Source of the DNA: Rugamonas sp. A1-17
Lineage (GTDB): Bacteria; Pseudomonadota; Gammaproteobacteria; Burkholderiales; Burkholderiaceae_D
Assembly: GCA_025548565.1 (NCBI GenBank)
Contig: JAJLPB010000006.1
Span: forward strand, 124,001-188,000
Length of the DNA stretch: 64,000 nt
Direction: 5' to 3'
This document shows, one piece after another, positions 1 through 11,572 of this stretch. Each line of letters starts with the position of its first letter. The first letter of the stretch is position 1. The notes beneath the pieces are model-generated. The model was not told the DNA's origin, made no database searches, and was given only the letters and a program-made list of their open reading frames with translations. Made by a program: the position numbers and the translations under genes.

Positions 1-1658
1 TGCTGCGCCGCGGCGATCCGCAGCGTCCGCTGTTCCTGCCGCCGACGGCGGCCATCCGCACCGTGTTCGCCGAGGTGCAGCAGCAGTGGCGGCTGGAATT
101 GTCGTCGCAGGTGCGCAATGCGCTGGCGGCCGGCGGACTGGACCCGGCGGACAAGAGCATGGTCCAGCAGCGCACCGAGCGCTTTGTCGAGCATGTCGAC
201 TTGCTGGTGCAGCGCATCGAGCGCGACAGCGAAAGCCGCACCTTCTGGCTGCGCGCTTCGCAATTGCTGCTACTGGCGCTGGCCTTGCTCGGCACGATCA
301 GCATCATCTACCTGTTGTTCGACATGATCGTCGCGCCGGTGACGCGGCTGCAGGGCGGCATCGAGCGCATGCGCGAGCAGGATTTCAGCGTGCGGCTGCC
401 GGTCGACAGCAACGACGAGTTCGGCATGCTGGCCCACGGCTTCAACCAGATGGCCGACAAGCTGCAGGATTCCTACAGCAACCTGGAGCGCCGGGTGCAG
501 CTCAAGACGGCCGAGCTGGAGCACCAGAACCGCGAACTGGCGCTGCTGTACGACAGCGCCTCGTTCCTGCAGCAGACGCAGTCGGCCGAGGCGATGTGCA
601 AGGGCTTCCTGCAGCGCATCAGCGATTATTTCAGCGCCGACGGCGGCTCGGTGCGCATCCTCGACCCGAACCGCGGCAACCTGCACATGCTGGTCCACCA
701 GGGCATCTCGGAGGAGCTGGTCGAAAGCGAACGCTGCCTGAAGGTGGGCGAGTGCCTGTGCGGCGAGGCGGTGGTCAGCAAGCTGGCCGTGATCCACGAC
801 CTGCGCCGCAAGGACGACCGCCACACGCTGAAATGCCACCGCGAAGGCTTCGCGACGATTTCGATCTTCCATATTTTCGCGCAGCGCCAGTACCTGGGCT
901 TCTTCAACCTGCACTTCCGCACGCCGACCGTGTTCAGCGCGGCGCAGACGGCGCTGCTGGAGACGCTGGGCCAGCTGCTGGGCACGGCCATCGAGAACCT
1001 GCGCCTGCAAGGGCGCGACCGCGAGCTGGCCGTCTCGGAGGAGCGCAACCTGGTCGCCCAGGGCCTGCACGACAGCATCGCCCAGGGCTTGAACTTCCTG
1101 AACCTGCAGGTGCAGATGCTGGAGCAGTCGCTGCAGCGGCAGCGGCTGGACGAGGTGGAAAGCATCGTGCCGGCCCTGCGCGCCGGCGTGGAGGAAAGCT
1201 ACCAGGATGTGCGCGAGCTGCTGCACAACTTCCGCACCCGTCTGCAGGAGGGCAACCTGGTGTCGTCGCTGGAGACGGTGGTGGACAAGTTCCGGCGCCA
1301 GAGCGGCATCGCGGTCGATTTCGAGGCCGACTCGGACGGCGCGCCGTTCCCGCGCGAGCATCAGCTGCAGTTGCTGTTCATCGTGCAGGAGGCGCTGTCG
1401 AACGTGCGCAAGCACGCCTCGGCCAGCCACGTGTGGCTGCGCCTGAAGGACGAGCAGGACTTCACCCTCAGCATCCGCGACAACGGCCACGGCTTCGACC
1501 CGGCCGCGCTGGAATCGCTGGGCGAGGCCCATGTCGGCCTCAACATCATGCGCGAACGCGCACAACGCATCGACGCGCAGCTGCAACTGAAGTCGGCACC
1601 GGGCGCCGGCACCGAAGTGCTGCTGCGGCTGCCGCGCGCCCAGCGCCGTGCGGCTTAA
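1..1658 (+). CDS. narX: NarX-like nitrate/nitrite sensor histidine kinase (5' partial)
   Basis: The frame is open from base 3, so the true start lies outside the window. Counting from the GTG at base 63, the visible part has a membrane helix (about 62-90), a HAMP domain (about 90-145), a GAF-like region (about 160-310), a HisKA_3 dimerisation box with the phospho-acceptor His336 in ERNLVAQGLHDSIAQG, and a C-terminal HATPase with N-box NVRKH and G-boxes DNGHGF and GLNIMRERA. The GAF region carries a cysteine cluster (C225, C231, C233, C258) like the central module of NarX/NarQ sensors. Known members sense nitrate or nitrite in the periplasm and phosphorylate NarL. The narL-like gene follows after 24 bases, which supports one operon. 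The ligand itself cannot be confirmed because the periplasmic sensing helices are cut off. Confidence 0.88.
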   Translation, partial: LRRGDPQRPLFLPPTAAIRTVFAEVQQQWRLELSSQVRNALAAGGLDPADKSMVQQRTERFVEHVDLLVQRIERDSESRTFWLRASQLLLLALALLGTISIIYLLFDMIVAPVTRLQGGIERMREQDFSVRLPVDSNDEFGMLAHGFNQMADKLQDSYSNLERRVQLKTAELEHQNRELALLYDSASFLQQTQSAEAMCKGFLQRISDYFSADGGSVRILDPNRGNLHMLVHQGISEELVESERCLKVGECLCGEAVVSKLAVIHDLRRKDDRHTLKCHREGFATISIFHIFAQRQYLGFFNLHFRTPTVFSAAQTALLETLGQLLGTAIENLRLQGRDRELAVSEERNLVAQGLHDSIAQGLNFLNLQVQMLEQSLQRQRLDEVESIVPALRAGVEESYQDVRELLHNFRTRLQEGNLVSSLETVVDKFRRQSGIAVDFEADSDGAPFPREHQLQLLFIVQEALSNVRKHASASHVWLRLKDEQDFTLSIRDNGHGFDPAALESLGEAHVGLNIMRERAQRIDAQLQLKSAPGAGTEVLLRLPRAQRRAA

Positions 1659-1682
1659 CATTATCAAGAAAGGCTGGAGCCG

Positions 1683-2348
1683 ATGGACAAGGATACAAGC
1701 ACGATCAGCGTGCTGCTGATAGACGATCACACACTGTTTCGCAGCGGCATACGCTCCCTGCTGCAACGCAACCCGGAGTTCACCGTGGTGGGCGAGGCGG
1801 CCGATGGCTTCGAAGGCGTCAAGCGGGCGCAGCAGCTCAAGCCGCAGGTGATCCTGCTGGACCTGAACATGCCCGGCATGTCGGGGCTGGAAACGCTGGA
1901 ACAGCTGCGCCAGGATTGCCCGGACAGCGCGGTGGTCATGCTGACCGTGTCGGAGGACGCGGAAGACCTGAGCGTGGCGCTGAAAGCCGGCGCCAGCGGC
2001 TATCTGCTGAAGAATATCGACACCGATTTCCTGAGCCGGGCGATCCGCCGCGCGGCGGCCGGCGAGACCGTGCTGGCCGAGTCGATGACGGCCAAGCTGG
2101 TGGCGCAGTTGACTGCGGGCGCGGCGGCGCCGGTGGCGTCCGAGCTGGACAAGCTGACGCCGCGCGAACGCGAGATCCTCGAGTGCCTGGCGCGGGGCGA
2201 AAGCAACAAGGGCATCGCGCGCGCACTGGACCTGGCCGAAAGCACGGTCAAGATCCATGTGCAGAACGTGCTGAAGAAACTCAAGCTGAGCAGCCGAGTC
2301 CAGGCCGCCGTGTATGCGGTCGAACATCGGATGCAGGGCAGCGCGTAA
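1683..2348 (+). CDS. narL: NarL/FixJ-family response regulator
   Basis: The 221-residue protein has a receiver domain (about 8-125, phospho-acceptor Asp60 in VILLDLNMPGMSG, conserved Lys in GYLLKN) and a LuxR-type helix-turn-helix (about 155-212, LTPREREILECLARG then STVKIHVQNVLKKL). The ATG is preceded by AAAGGCTGGAGC, a usable ribosome binding site. It follows the NarX-like kinase directly and is most likely its partner, acting as a DNA-binding regulator of nitrate/nitrite-responsive genes. NnrS downstream fits a nitrogen-oxide theme. NarL is the best name, but FixJ or NreC-like regulators share the architecture. Confidence 0.88.
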   Translation: MDKDTSTISVLLIDDHTLFRSGIRSLLQRNPEFTVVGEAADGFEGVKRAQQLKPQVILLDLNMPGMSGLETLEQLRQDCPDSAVVMLTVSEDAEDLSVALKAGASGYLLKNIDTDFLSRAIRRAAAGETVLAESMTAKLVAQLTAGAAAPVASELDKLTPREREILECLARGESNKGIARALDLAESTVKIHVQNVLKKLKLSSRVQAAVYAVEHRMQGSA

Positions 2349-2355
2349 CCAGCGT

Positions 2356-2619
2356 TTAGCCGCCGCAGCAGCCGCCGCAGCAACCACCGGCGGCGGCCGG
2401 CGCGGCGATGGCCTGGGCGCCGGCCGGATAGCCCGCTTGCGTGAGCTTGCGCGTCAACAGGTGGGGCGAGGTCAGCGATTCGTCGATCTGGACGCGGGCG
2501 CGGCGGTCGAGCAGGGAGACGCGCACGTCGCTGACGCCGGCGATGTCGCTCAGCAGTTTGGCGACGTTGTCGGCCGAGCCTTCGTCGTCCATGCCTTCGA
2601 TGAGAAGTTCAGTTTGCAT
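2356..2619 (-). CDS. HMA-like miniprotein lacking CxxC, with Cys-Gly tail
   Basis: The 87-residue protein starts at the ATG at 2619, chosen because AAAGGAA lies 6 bases upstream; a longer start at 2655 has no such site. The body looks like a ferredoxin-fold heavy-metal-associated domain (LLIEGM then DNVAKLLSDIAGVSDVRVSLLDRRARV, ending in LLTRKLTQAGYPA). The metal-binding GMxCxxC loop is replaced by GMDDEGS. Cysteines occur only in the tail GGCCGGCCGG, as two CC pairs. The fold and role are inference: a copper/zinc-handling or thiol protein whose binding site has moved to the tail. It lies antisense between narL and nnrS. Confidence 0.6.
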   Translation of the reverse strand: MQTELLIEGMDDEGSADNVAKLLSDIAGVSDVRVSLLDRRARVQIDESLTSPHLLTRKLTQAGYPAGAQAIAAPAAAGGCCGGCCGG

Positions 2620-2817
2620 AGCATTCCTTTGAAGTTGAGGTTGAATTGGAACCATGCGAATAGCCTAAGCGAAACGGCGGCGGCGGTCGAGCGCGGGGAC
2701 GCAAAATGGCCGGGCAATTGGGAATTTCTTGATCCAGGTTATGCGAATCCGGCGCCAGCCTTCACCGGCCGCCACGCCGGGCAGACAATGGTGGCGTACT
2801 CTTTCAGGACATAGATC

Positions 2818-4020
2818 ATGAGCTTGCTTCACATCGAAGAACCCGCCGGCCAGGCCGAAGCCTGGGACAGCCATCCCATATGGCGGCTGGGCTTCCGCCC
2901 GTTCTACCTGGTGGCGGCGGCGTTCGCCGCGCTGGCCATCCCCCTGTGGATGCTGCGCTACCTGGGCTGGTGGCCGGCCGGCGCCGGCGGCTGGCTGCAC
3001 GTCGGCTTCGCCTGGCACATGCACGAGATGGTGTTCGGCATGGCGGCGGCGGTGGTGGTGGGCTTCCTGTACACCGCCGCGTTCAACTGGACCGGCTTTT
3101 GGACGCCGGTGCGCGGCAAGCTGGCGGCGCTGGTGGCCTTGTGGCTGCTGGGCCGTCTGGCGATGCTGCTGGCGCCGCCGCTGGCCGGCGCGCTGGTGGA
3201 CTGGCTGTTCCTGCCGGCCGCCGCCTGGCCGCTGTGGCGCGTGATGCAAAAAGCCGGCAACCGCCGCAACTATTTCCTGGTCGGCTTGCTTGGCCTGATG
3301 GCGCTGGCCAACGGCGTGTTCCATGCGATCACGCTGGGCTGGATCACGGCCAGCCCGATCCCGCCGGTGCAGGCCGCCGTGCTGGTGATCGTGCTGATGG
3401 AGGCCGCCATCGGCACCCGCATCATTCCCATGTTCACCCGCAACGGCGCGCCCGGCACCACCCCGCAAGTGCAGCCCAGGCTGGACAAATGGTCGCTGGG
3501 CCTGGTGGTGGCGTTCTCGGTGAGCTGGGTCGCGATGGCGCCGGCCTGGCTGGTCGCGCCCATCGGCGTGGCCGCCGCCGTGCTGGTGCTGCTGCGCCTG
3601 TGGCGCTGGCAGGCGCTGCGCACCGGCGCCGTGCCGCTGCTGTGGATCATGCACCTGTCGTATGCGTGGATCGCGGCCGGGCTGGTGTTGCTGTCGCTGT
3701 CGCGCTGGCAGATCGTCAGCGCCAGCGCCGGCTTCCATGCGCTGACGGTGGGCTCGATGGCCGGCTTGATCCTGGGCATGATGACCCGCACCACGCTCGG
3801 CCACACGGGCCGGCCTCTGCGCGCCGGCAAGTTCGAGACCGCGATGTTCGGCTTGATCCAGTTCAGCGCGCTGTCGCGCGTGCTGTCGGCGCTGGGCTGG
3901 GATGGCGGACCGGGCATGCTGGTGGTCAGCGCCGTGTGCTGGACGGCGGCGTTCGGCCTGTACGTCTACGTCTACGCGCCATACCTCAGCCGTGTGCGCG
4001 TCGACGGCAAACCGGGCTGA
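2818..4020 (+). CDS. nnrS: NnrS family membrane protein
   Basis: The 400-residue protein is highly hydrophobic, with about 12 membrane helices, and begins with WRLGFRPFYL, the typical NnrS N-terminal signature. Other family marks are HMHEMVFG (about residues 63-70), GTRIIPMFTRNG near the centre and HALTVGSMAGLILGMMTRTTLGHTGR in the C-terminal half; their histidines are candidate haem or copper ligands. Family members are induced by nitric oxide in denitrifiers and reduce damage from nitrosative stress; the biochemical activity is not settled. AGGA upstream of the ATG serves as ribosome binding site. NarXL just upstream supports a nitrogen-oxide response role. Confidence 0.93.
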   Translation: MSLLHIEEPAGQAEAWDSHPIWRLGFRPFYLVAAAFAALAIPLWMLRYLGWWPAGAGGWLHVGFAWHMHEMVFGMAAAVVVGFLYTAAFNWTGFWTPVRGKLAALVALWLLGRLAMLLAPPLAGALVDWLFLPAAAWPLWRVMQKAGNRRNYFLVGLLGLMALANGVFHAITLGWITASPIPPVQAAVLVIVLMEAAIGTRIIPMFTRNGAPGTTPQVQPRLDKWSLGLVVAFSVSWVAMAPAWLVAPIGVAAAVLVLLRLWRWQALRTGAVPLLWIMHLSYAWIAAGLVLLSLSRWQIVSASAGFHALTVGSMAGLILGMMTRTTLGHTGRPLRAGKFETAMFGLIQFSALSRVLSALGWDGGPGMLVVSAVCWTAAFGLYVYVYAPYLSRVRVDGKPG

Positions 4021-4033
4021 TCCCGGGCGCGCC

Positions 4034-5665
4034 GTGCAACCATCCCCCTCGTCGCCGGCGCCCGGTGCGCAAGCCGGGCCCGAGTTGGCGCAGCAGCAGG
4101 CGCTGCTGCGCGGGCTGGAGGCGGCCTGGCATCGCCAGGGCTGCCGCTTCCAGCACTACGAGACCCATATCTCCTGGATTTACGTGCTGGACCAGCTGGC
4201 CTACAAATTCAAGAAGGCGCTGCGTTTCGACGTGCTCGACTACGGCACGCTGGCGGCGCGCCGGCACTGCTGCGAGGAGGAAGTGCGCCTGAACCGGCGC
4301 CTGGCGCCCAGCCTGTACCTGGGCGTGAGCGCGGTCACCGGCGGCGGCGAGCCAACGCTGGACGGCGACGGCCCGGCGCTTGAATACGCGGTGCGGATGC
4401 GCACCTTCCCGCAGCAGGCGCTGTGGAGCGCGCGGCTGGACGCCGGGCTGCTGGAGCCGGACGAGATCGACGCGCTGGCCGTGCTGCTGGCGCGCTTCCA
4501 CGCCGAGGCCGCGCGCGCCGCGCCGGACGCGCCGTCGGGCGGAGCCGACGCCATCGGCGCACTGGGGCGCGGCGACCTGGCCACGGTGGACAGCCTGCTC
4601 ACCGGCCGCACCCACCGCGCGCAGCTGGCCCGGCTGGCGCGCTGGCACGCGGAGCGGATCGCGGATGCGCAGCGCTTCGAGCGGCGCCGCGCGGACGGCC
4701 ATGTGCGCGAATGCCACGGCGATCTTCACAGCGGCAATATCCTCAGCTGGGAAGGGCGGGTGGACGTGTTCGACGGCATCGAGTTCAACGACGAACTGCG
4801 CTGGACCGACGTGGTCGCCGACCTGGCCTTCATCGTCATGGACCTGCGCTTCCACGGCCGCGACGACCTGGCCGCGCGCCTGCTGCAAGGCTACCTGGCC
4901 GCCAGCGACGACTATGCCGGGCTGCCGTTGCTGGCGTTCTACCAGGCCAGGCGGGCGCTGGTGCGGTGCAAAGTGTTGCTGCTGGCGGCCGCCGAGGCAG
5001 GGCCGGGCGAGGGCGCGGCCGCGCGCGCGTCGGCCGGGCGCTACCTGGCGCTGGCGGCGCGGACCCGGCCCCGGCGCGGCGCGCTGGTGCTGATGCACGG
5101 CTACTCCGGCAGCGGCAAGTCGTACTGCGCGGCCCGGCTGGCGGCCGCGCTGGGCGCCATCCACATCCGTTCCGACATCGAGCGCAAGCGCCTGCACGGC
5201 CTGGCGCCGACCGCGCACCGGGCCGCGCCGGGCGGGCAAGGCATCTACGACGACGCCGCCGGCCGCGCGACCTACGCGCGCCTGCTGCAACTGGCGCGCG
5301 CCATCGGCGCCGCCGGGCTGGACGTGGTGGTCGACGCCGCCCACCTGCACCGCTGGCAGCGGCAGCCGTTCCAGGCGCTGGCGCGGGAGCTGGGCCTGGC
5401 CTTCGTCATCGTCGATGTGCGGGCGGACGACGCGCTGCTGCGCGAACGGTTGCGCCTGCGCGCGCTCGGCCCGCCGGACGCGTCGGACGCCGGGACGGAG
5501 GTGCTGGACTATCAATACGCGACCCATGAGCCGCTGACTGCGGCCGAGCGCCGCCACGCGCTGCCGCTCGACGGCGCGGCAGCCGACCTGCCGGCGCGCA
5601 TCGGCGCGCTGGCCGCTACGGTGCGGGCGCGGCGGCGGCCAGCGCCCGCGCTGCCAGCGCCCTGA
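4034..5665 (+). CDS. APH-like phosphotransferase fused to P-loop kinase
   Basis: The preferred start is the GTG at 4034, 13 bases after the nnrS stop, giving 543 residues; upstream in-frame starts lie inside nnrS. The N-terminal part (about 30-330) resembles aminoglycoside/choline kinase folds, with the catalytic Brenner motif HGDLHSGN (about 228-235) and the metal-binding DGIEFND after it. The C-terminal part (about 350-540) is a P-loop kinase with Walker A GYSGSGKS (about 356-363), like gluconate-kinase-type proteins. This fusion is known as a conserved family of uncharacterised bifunctional kinases. The substrate is unknown and antibiotic modification should not be assumed. The 3' end overlaps the convergent GGDEF-EAL gene by 50 bases. 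Confidence 0.85.
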   Translation: MQPSPSSPAPGAQAGPELAQQQALLRGLEAAWHRQGCRFQHYETHISWIYVLDQLAYKFKKALRFDVLDYGTLAARRHCCEEEVRLNRRLAPSLYLGVSAVTGGGEPTLDGDGPALEYAVRMRTFPQQALWSARLDAGLLEPDEIDALAVLLARFHAEAARAAPDAPSGGADAIGALGRGDLATVDSLLTGRTHRAQLARLARWHAERIADAQRFERRRADGHVRECHGDLHSGNILSWEGRVDVFDGIEFNDELRWTDVVADLAFIVMDLRFHGRDDLAARLLQGYLAASDDYAGLPLLAFYQARRALVRCKVLLLAAAEAGPGEGAAARASAGRYLALAARTRPRRGALVLMHGYSGSGKSYCAARLAAALGAIHIRSDIERKRLHGLAPTAHRAAPGGQGIYDDAAGRATYARLLQLARAIGAAGLDVVVDAAHLHRWQRQPFQALARELGLAFVIVDVRADDALLRERLRLRALGPPDASDAGTEVLDYQYATHEPLTAAERRHALPLDGAAADLPARIGALAATVRARRRPAPALPAP

Positions 5666-8600
5666 ATTCCGCCGCCGGCAGCGGCTGGCTGAACAGAAAA
5701 CCCTGGAAGGAATTGCACTTGGTGGCGGCCAGGAAGGCGTGCTGGTCGTCCGTCTCCACGCCCTCGGCGACGATGGTCAGCCCCAGCGTGTGCCCCAGCA
5801 CGACGATGATGCGGGCGATGGCGGCGTCGTTGGGATCGCTCAGCACATCGCGCGCGAAGCTGCGGTCGATCTTCAGCTGGTCCAGCGGCAGGCGCTTCAG
5901 GTACGACAGCGAGGAATAGCCGATGCCGAAGTCGTCCAGCGCGAAGGCGATGCCGATGCGCTTGAGGATGCGCATCTTGTCGGCCACGCTGGAAAAGTCG
6001 TCCAGCATCAGGTTCTCGGTCAGCTCCAGTTCCAGCCGGTGCGGATCGGCGCCGGCGTCGCTCAGCGCCTTCTGGACCTGGGCGGCGAAGGCCGGCTGGC
6101 GGAACTGGTACGGACTGACGTTGACGGCCAGCCGCAGCGCGCTCATGGCCGGGTCGTCCGCCCACAAGGCCAGCTCGGCGCAGGCGCTTTGCAGCACCCA
6201 TTGCCCCAGCGGCACGATGACACCGGTGCTCTCGGCCAGCGTGATGAACTGGTCGGGCAGCACCAGCCCCCGGCGCGGATGGTGCCAGCGCAGCAGCGCC
6301 TCGGCGCCGACCAGGCGTCCCGCCGCATCGACCTGGGCCTGGTAGTACAGCTCGAACTCGCCGCGCTGCAGCGCCTGCTGGAGGTCGTGCTCGATCTCGG
6401 CGCGCGCGTTGGCGGCCTGCTGCATCCGCGGCTCGAAGAAGCGCAGCGTGTTGCGGCCGGCGCCCTTGGCCTGGTACATCGCCAGGTCGGCGTGCCGCAG
6501 CACCTCGTCCAGCGTCAGCTCGTGGTCCGAGATCAGCGTCACGCCGATGCTGGGCGTGCAATGGTAGGGGCGGTCGGCCAGCTGGTACGGACGGTTCAGC
6601 GCGGCCAGCACGGCGTCGCCTATCGCCTGCGCCTTGATTGCCGCTTCTTCCGGGTCATCGCTCAAGCCTTCGATCATGATGACGAACTCGTCGCCGCCGA
6701 GCCGGGCCACGGTGTCGACCGTGCGCACGCAGGCCGGCAACCGCTCCGCCACCTGGCGCAGCAGCACGTCGCCCTGGTCGTGGCCCAGCGTGTCGTTGAG
6801 CATCTTGAAGTTGTCCAGGTCGATGAACATCAAGGCGCCGATCAGCCTGGTGCGGGCGCAGCTGTCGATGGCGTGGCGCAGGCGGTCCACCAGCAGCCGG
6901 CGGTTGGGCAGCCTGGTCAGCGGATCGTAGAAGGCCAGCTGGCGGATTTCCTCCTCCGCCTGCTTGCGGGCGCTGATGTCGCTCTGGGTGCAGACGTAGT
7001 GGCGGATCACGCCCTGGTCGTCGCGGATGGCGCTGATGATGGTCCAGGTCGGATAGATCTCGCCGTTCTTGCGGCGGTCCCAGCACTCGCCCTGCCAGGA
7101 GCCGCGGTGGATGATGCTGTCCCACATGGCGGCGTAGAAGGCCTGGTCGTGCCGGCCCGACTTGAGCACGCGCGGCGTGCGGCCCAGGATTTCCTCCTGC
7201 GTGTACCCGGTGCTGGCGGTGAAGGCGGAATTGATGCGCAGGATGGTGCTCTGGGCGTCGGTGATCATCATCGCCTCCTGCGAATCGAAGGCGACCGCCG
7301 CGATGTGCAGCTGCTCGGCCGCGTGCAGGCTGTCGGTGACGTCGAGCGAGATGCCCAGCAGGTGGGACGGATGGCCCGCGCTGTCGAGCAGCACCATTTT
7401 CCGGGTGTGCAGGTAGCGGGTGCCGCCATTGGGTCCCGGGACGGCTTCGGCGGGCAAGTCCAGCACCTCGCGCGTGGCGATCACCTGCCGGTCGGAGGCG
7501 ATGCGGGCCCGCGCCTCGGCGTCGGCGTGGAGGTCCTGGTCGGTGCGGCCGATGATGGCGTCGCGGGGTTTGCCCAGCAGCTGTTCGCCGGCCGCGTTGA
7601 CCAGCTCGTAGCGCAGGTCGGCCGCGCTCTTGACCACCACGGCGGCCGGCATGTACTCCAGGATGGACGCCATCAGGTGGCGCGATTGCTGCAGCGCGTC
7701 GGTGCGTTCCTGCACGCGGCGCTCCAGCTCGATATTGCTGAGCGTGATCCTGGCCTGGGCCTCCAGCTGGGCCGCCTCGCCGCGCCGCAACCGCGCCGCC
7801 GCCTCGGTCAGCGTGGCGGCGACCTGGTGCGCCTCGCGCAGCTTGATGCGGTGCGGCGGCAGCTCGGCGCCGCTGCCCAGCGCGGCCGACATCTCGACCA
7901 GCTGGGCCATGGCCCGGCGGATGTGGGCGCCGGCGAACACGGCCAGCGCGATGCCGACCGCCAGCAGCAGCGCGCTGGTGCTCAGGTCGAAGGCCAGCGA
8001 ACGCCACAGTTCTCCGTCCACGCTGGCCGCGGGGATGCCGACGGTGACCGCCCAGCCGCTGTCCGGCGAGCGGATGAAGGTGGTGTAGACCGGGATGCCT
8101 TCCAGCGTGGTGGAGCGGGCATGCCCCTGCAGCGCGCCGGCGATCAGCCGCCGCAGGTCGGGCTGGATTTGCTTGCCGACGTACTGCGCCGGCGCCCGGC
8201 TGCGCGCGACGACGGTGGCGTCGCCATCGAGGATGGATACCACCCAGTCGGCCGGCAGCTTGCGGCTGGCAAGCAGGCTGGCGAACTCGCCGGCGGTCTG
8301 GCCGGCGTCGAGGAAATAGGCGAGCTTGCCGCCGATGCGCACCGGCAGGCAGATGCTCATGACGCCGGTGCCTGTGACGGCGCTGACATAGAGGTTGGAT
8401 ACCTGCAAGCGCCCGCTCGCCGCCGCCTTGGCGAGCAAAGCCGGATTGCCGTGCCGGGGCAACGGCGTGCCGTATGCCTTGAGCGTGTTGACCAGCTGTT
8501 GGCCGTGGACGCCGGTGAGCACGAAGGTGGTGGCGGTGGTGTAGCGCCGGGCCGCTTCGGCCTGGCGCTGGAACGCGGCCAGGTCGGCGTCCTGCAAGGC

Positions 8601-8822
8601 CGGCGAAGTGGTCAGCGCGCCGGCCACGGCGCCGAGCGACTTGAACTCGCTGTCGATATCGAGCATCAGGTTGCGCGCCGTTTGCAGGGCTTGGGCATCG
8701 CTGCGCGCGCGGCTGGCGTCGTACGCCTGCAGCGACCAGACCAGGCCGATCAGAAAGGCGGGCAGGACCAGGGCGGCCACAATGAACAGCAAGATATTGC
8801 GTACGGTGTGAATACGATGCAT
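5616..8822 (-). CDS. Membrane GGDEF-EAL protein with PAS domains
   Basis: The 1068-residue protein has a membrane helix at about 8-30, a periplasmic sensor region to about 275 (Cache-like by layout), a second helix at about 278-300, two PAS regions (about 375-500 and 505-625), a GGDEF domain with intact GGDEF at 709-713, and an EAL domain with EAL at 841-843. The EAL domain keeps NVSPYQF, ELTEN, LDDFGIGYSSL, KIDRSF and VAEGVET, so both c-di-GMP synthesis and hydrolysis residues look intact. It probably adjusts c-di-GMP in response to a periplasmic signal. The ATG at 8822 follows CAGGAACGTC. An FNR-type box with a well-placed -10 lies just upstream, suggesting induction at low oxygen. Confidence 0.93.
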   Translation of the reverse strand: MHRIHTVRNILLFIVAALVLPAFLIGLVWSLQAYDASRARSDAQALQTARNLMLDIDSEFKSLGAVAGALTTSPALQDADLAAFQRQAEAARRYTTATTFVLTGVHGQQLVNTLKAYGTPLPRHGNPALLAKAAASGRLQVSNLYVSAVTGTGVMSICLPVRIGGKLAYFLDAGQTAGEFASLLASRKLPADWVVSILDGDATVVARSRAPAQYVGKQIQPDLRRLIAGALQGHARSTTLEGIPVYTTFIRSPDSGWAVTVGIPAASVDGELWRSLAFDLSTSALLLAVGIALAVFAGAHIRRAMAQLVEMSAALGSGAELPPHRIKLREAHQVAATLTEAAARLRRGEAAQLEAQARITLSNIELERRVQERTDALQQSRHLMASILEYMPAAVVVKSAADLRYELVNAAGEQLLGKPRDAIIGRTDQDLHADAEARARIASDRQVIATREVLDLPAEAVPGPNGGTRYLHTRKMVLLDSAGHPSHLLGISLDVTDSLHAAEQLHIAAVAFDSQEAMMITDAQSTILRINSAFTASTGYTQEEILGRTPRVLKSGRHDQAFYAAMWDSIIHRGSWQGECWDRRKNGEIYPTWTIISAIRDDQGVIRHYVCTQSDISARKQAEEEIRQLAFYDPLTRLPNRRLLVDRLRHAIDSCARTRLIGALMFIDLDNFKMLNDTLGHDQGDVLLRQVAERLPACVRTVDTVARLGGDEFVIMIEGLSDDPEEAAIKAQAIGDAVLAALNRPYQLADRPYHCTPSIGVTLISDHELTLDEVLRHADLAMYQAKGAGRNTLRFFEPRMQQAANARAEIEHDLQQALQRGEFELYYQAQVDAAGRLVGAEALLRWHHPRRGLVLPDQFITLAESTGVIVPLGQWVLQSACAELALWADDPAMSALRLAVNVSPYQFRQPAFAAQVQKALSDAGADPHRLELELTENLMLDDFSSVADKMRILKRIGIAFALDDFGIGYSSLSYLKRLPLDQLKIDRSFARDVLSDPNDAAIARIIVVLGHTLGLTIVAEGVETDDQHAFLAATKCNSFQGFLFSQPLPAAEFRALAARALAAAAPAP

Positions 8823-8869
8823 GACGTTCCTGGGAGGTCACAGCGGGGGCTAGATGTCCTTGAATTGGC

Positions 8870-8911
8870 ATTATGATCGGTGCCGGGGCATATTTTTATG
8901 ATATGGATCAA
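8870..8911 (-). promoter_or_regulatory. FNR/Anr-type box and -10 for the GGDEF-EAL gene
   Basis: On the minus strand 8911-8898 reads TTGATCCATATCAT, one mismatch from TTGAT-N4-ATCAA. After a 22-base gap comes CATAAT at 8875-8870, a 5/6 match to a sigma70 -10. This is class II geometry, with the box centred near -41.5. The predicted transcript starts near 8863, about 40 bases before the GGDEF-EAL start codon. The box also lies 139 bases upstream of the P-type ATPase, but no comparable -10 is seen on that strand. Confidence 0.6.
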
Positions 8912-9049
8912 GCCTTTACCGGATAGATGTGGTACCGGCGCCTGTCGCCGAGCCTGCGGGAAGGACGCCGTCGTGCCGCCCGGGCGGGCCGCCGCCGCCC
9001 GGCCCGTCCATGTGCTACGCTGGTCCTGTCGCTGAACAGGGATGCTTGC

Positions 9050-11552
<2,503 letters not shown>

Positions 11553-11572
<20 letters not shown>

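Noticed and set aside
270..2387. Long open frame antisense to narX/narL (and similar frames antisense to most genes)
   Set aside because: High GC removes stops in other frames. The translations are Arg/His/Gln-rich low-complexity shadows of well-supported genes.
2729..2742. TTGATCCAGGTTAT upstream of nnrS as an FNR/Nnr site
   Set aside because: Only the first half matches the consensus, and no -10 lies at the expected distance, unlike the four accepted boxes.
8898..8911. FNR-type box as activator of the P-type ATPase
   Set aside because: On the plus strand no -10 lies 22-23 bases downstream and the start codon is 139 bases away. The geometry fits the minus-strand GGDEF-EAL gene instead.
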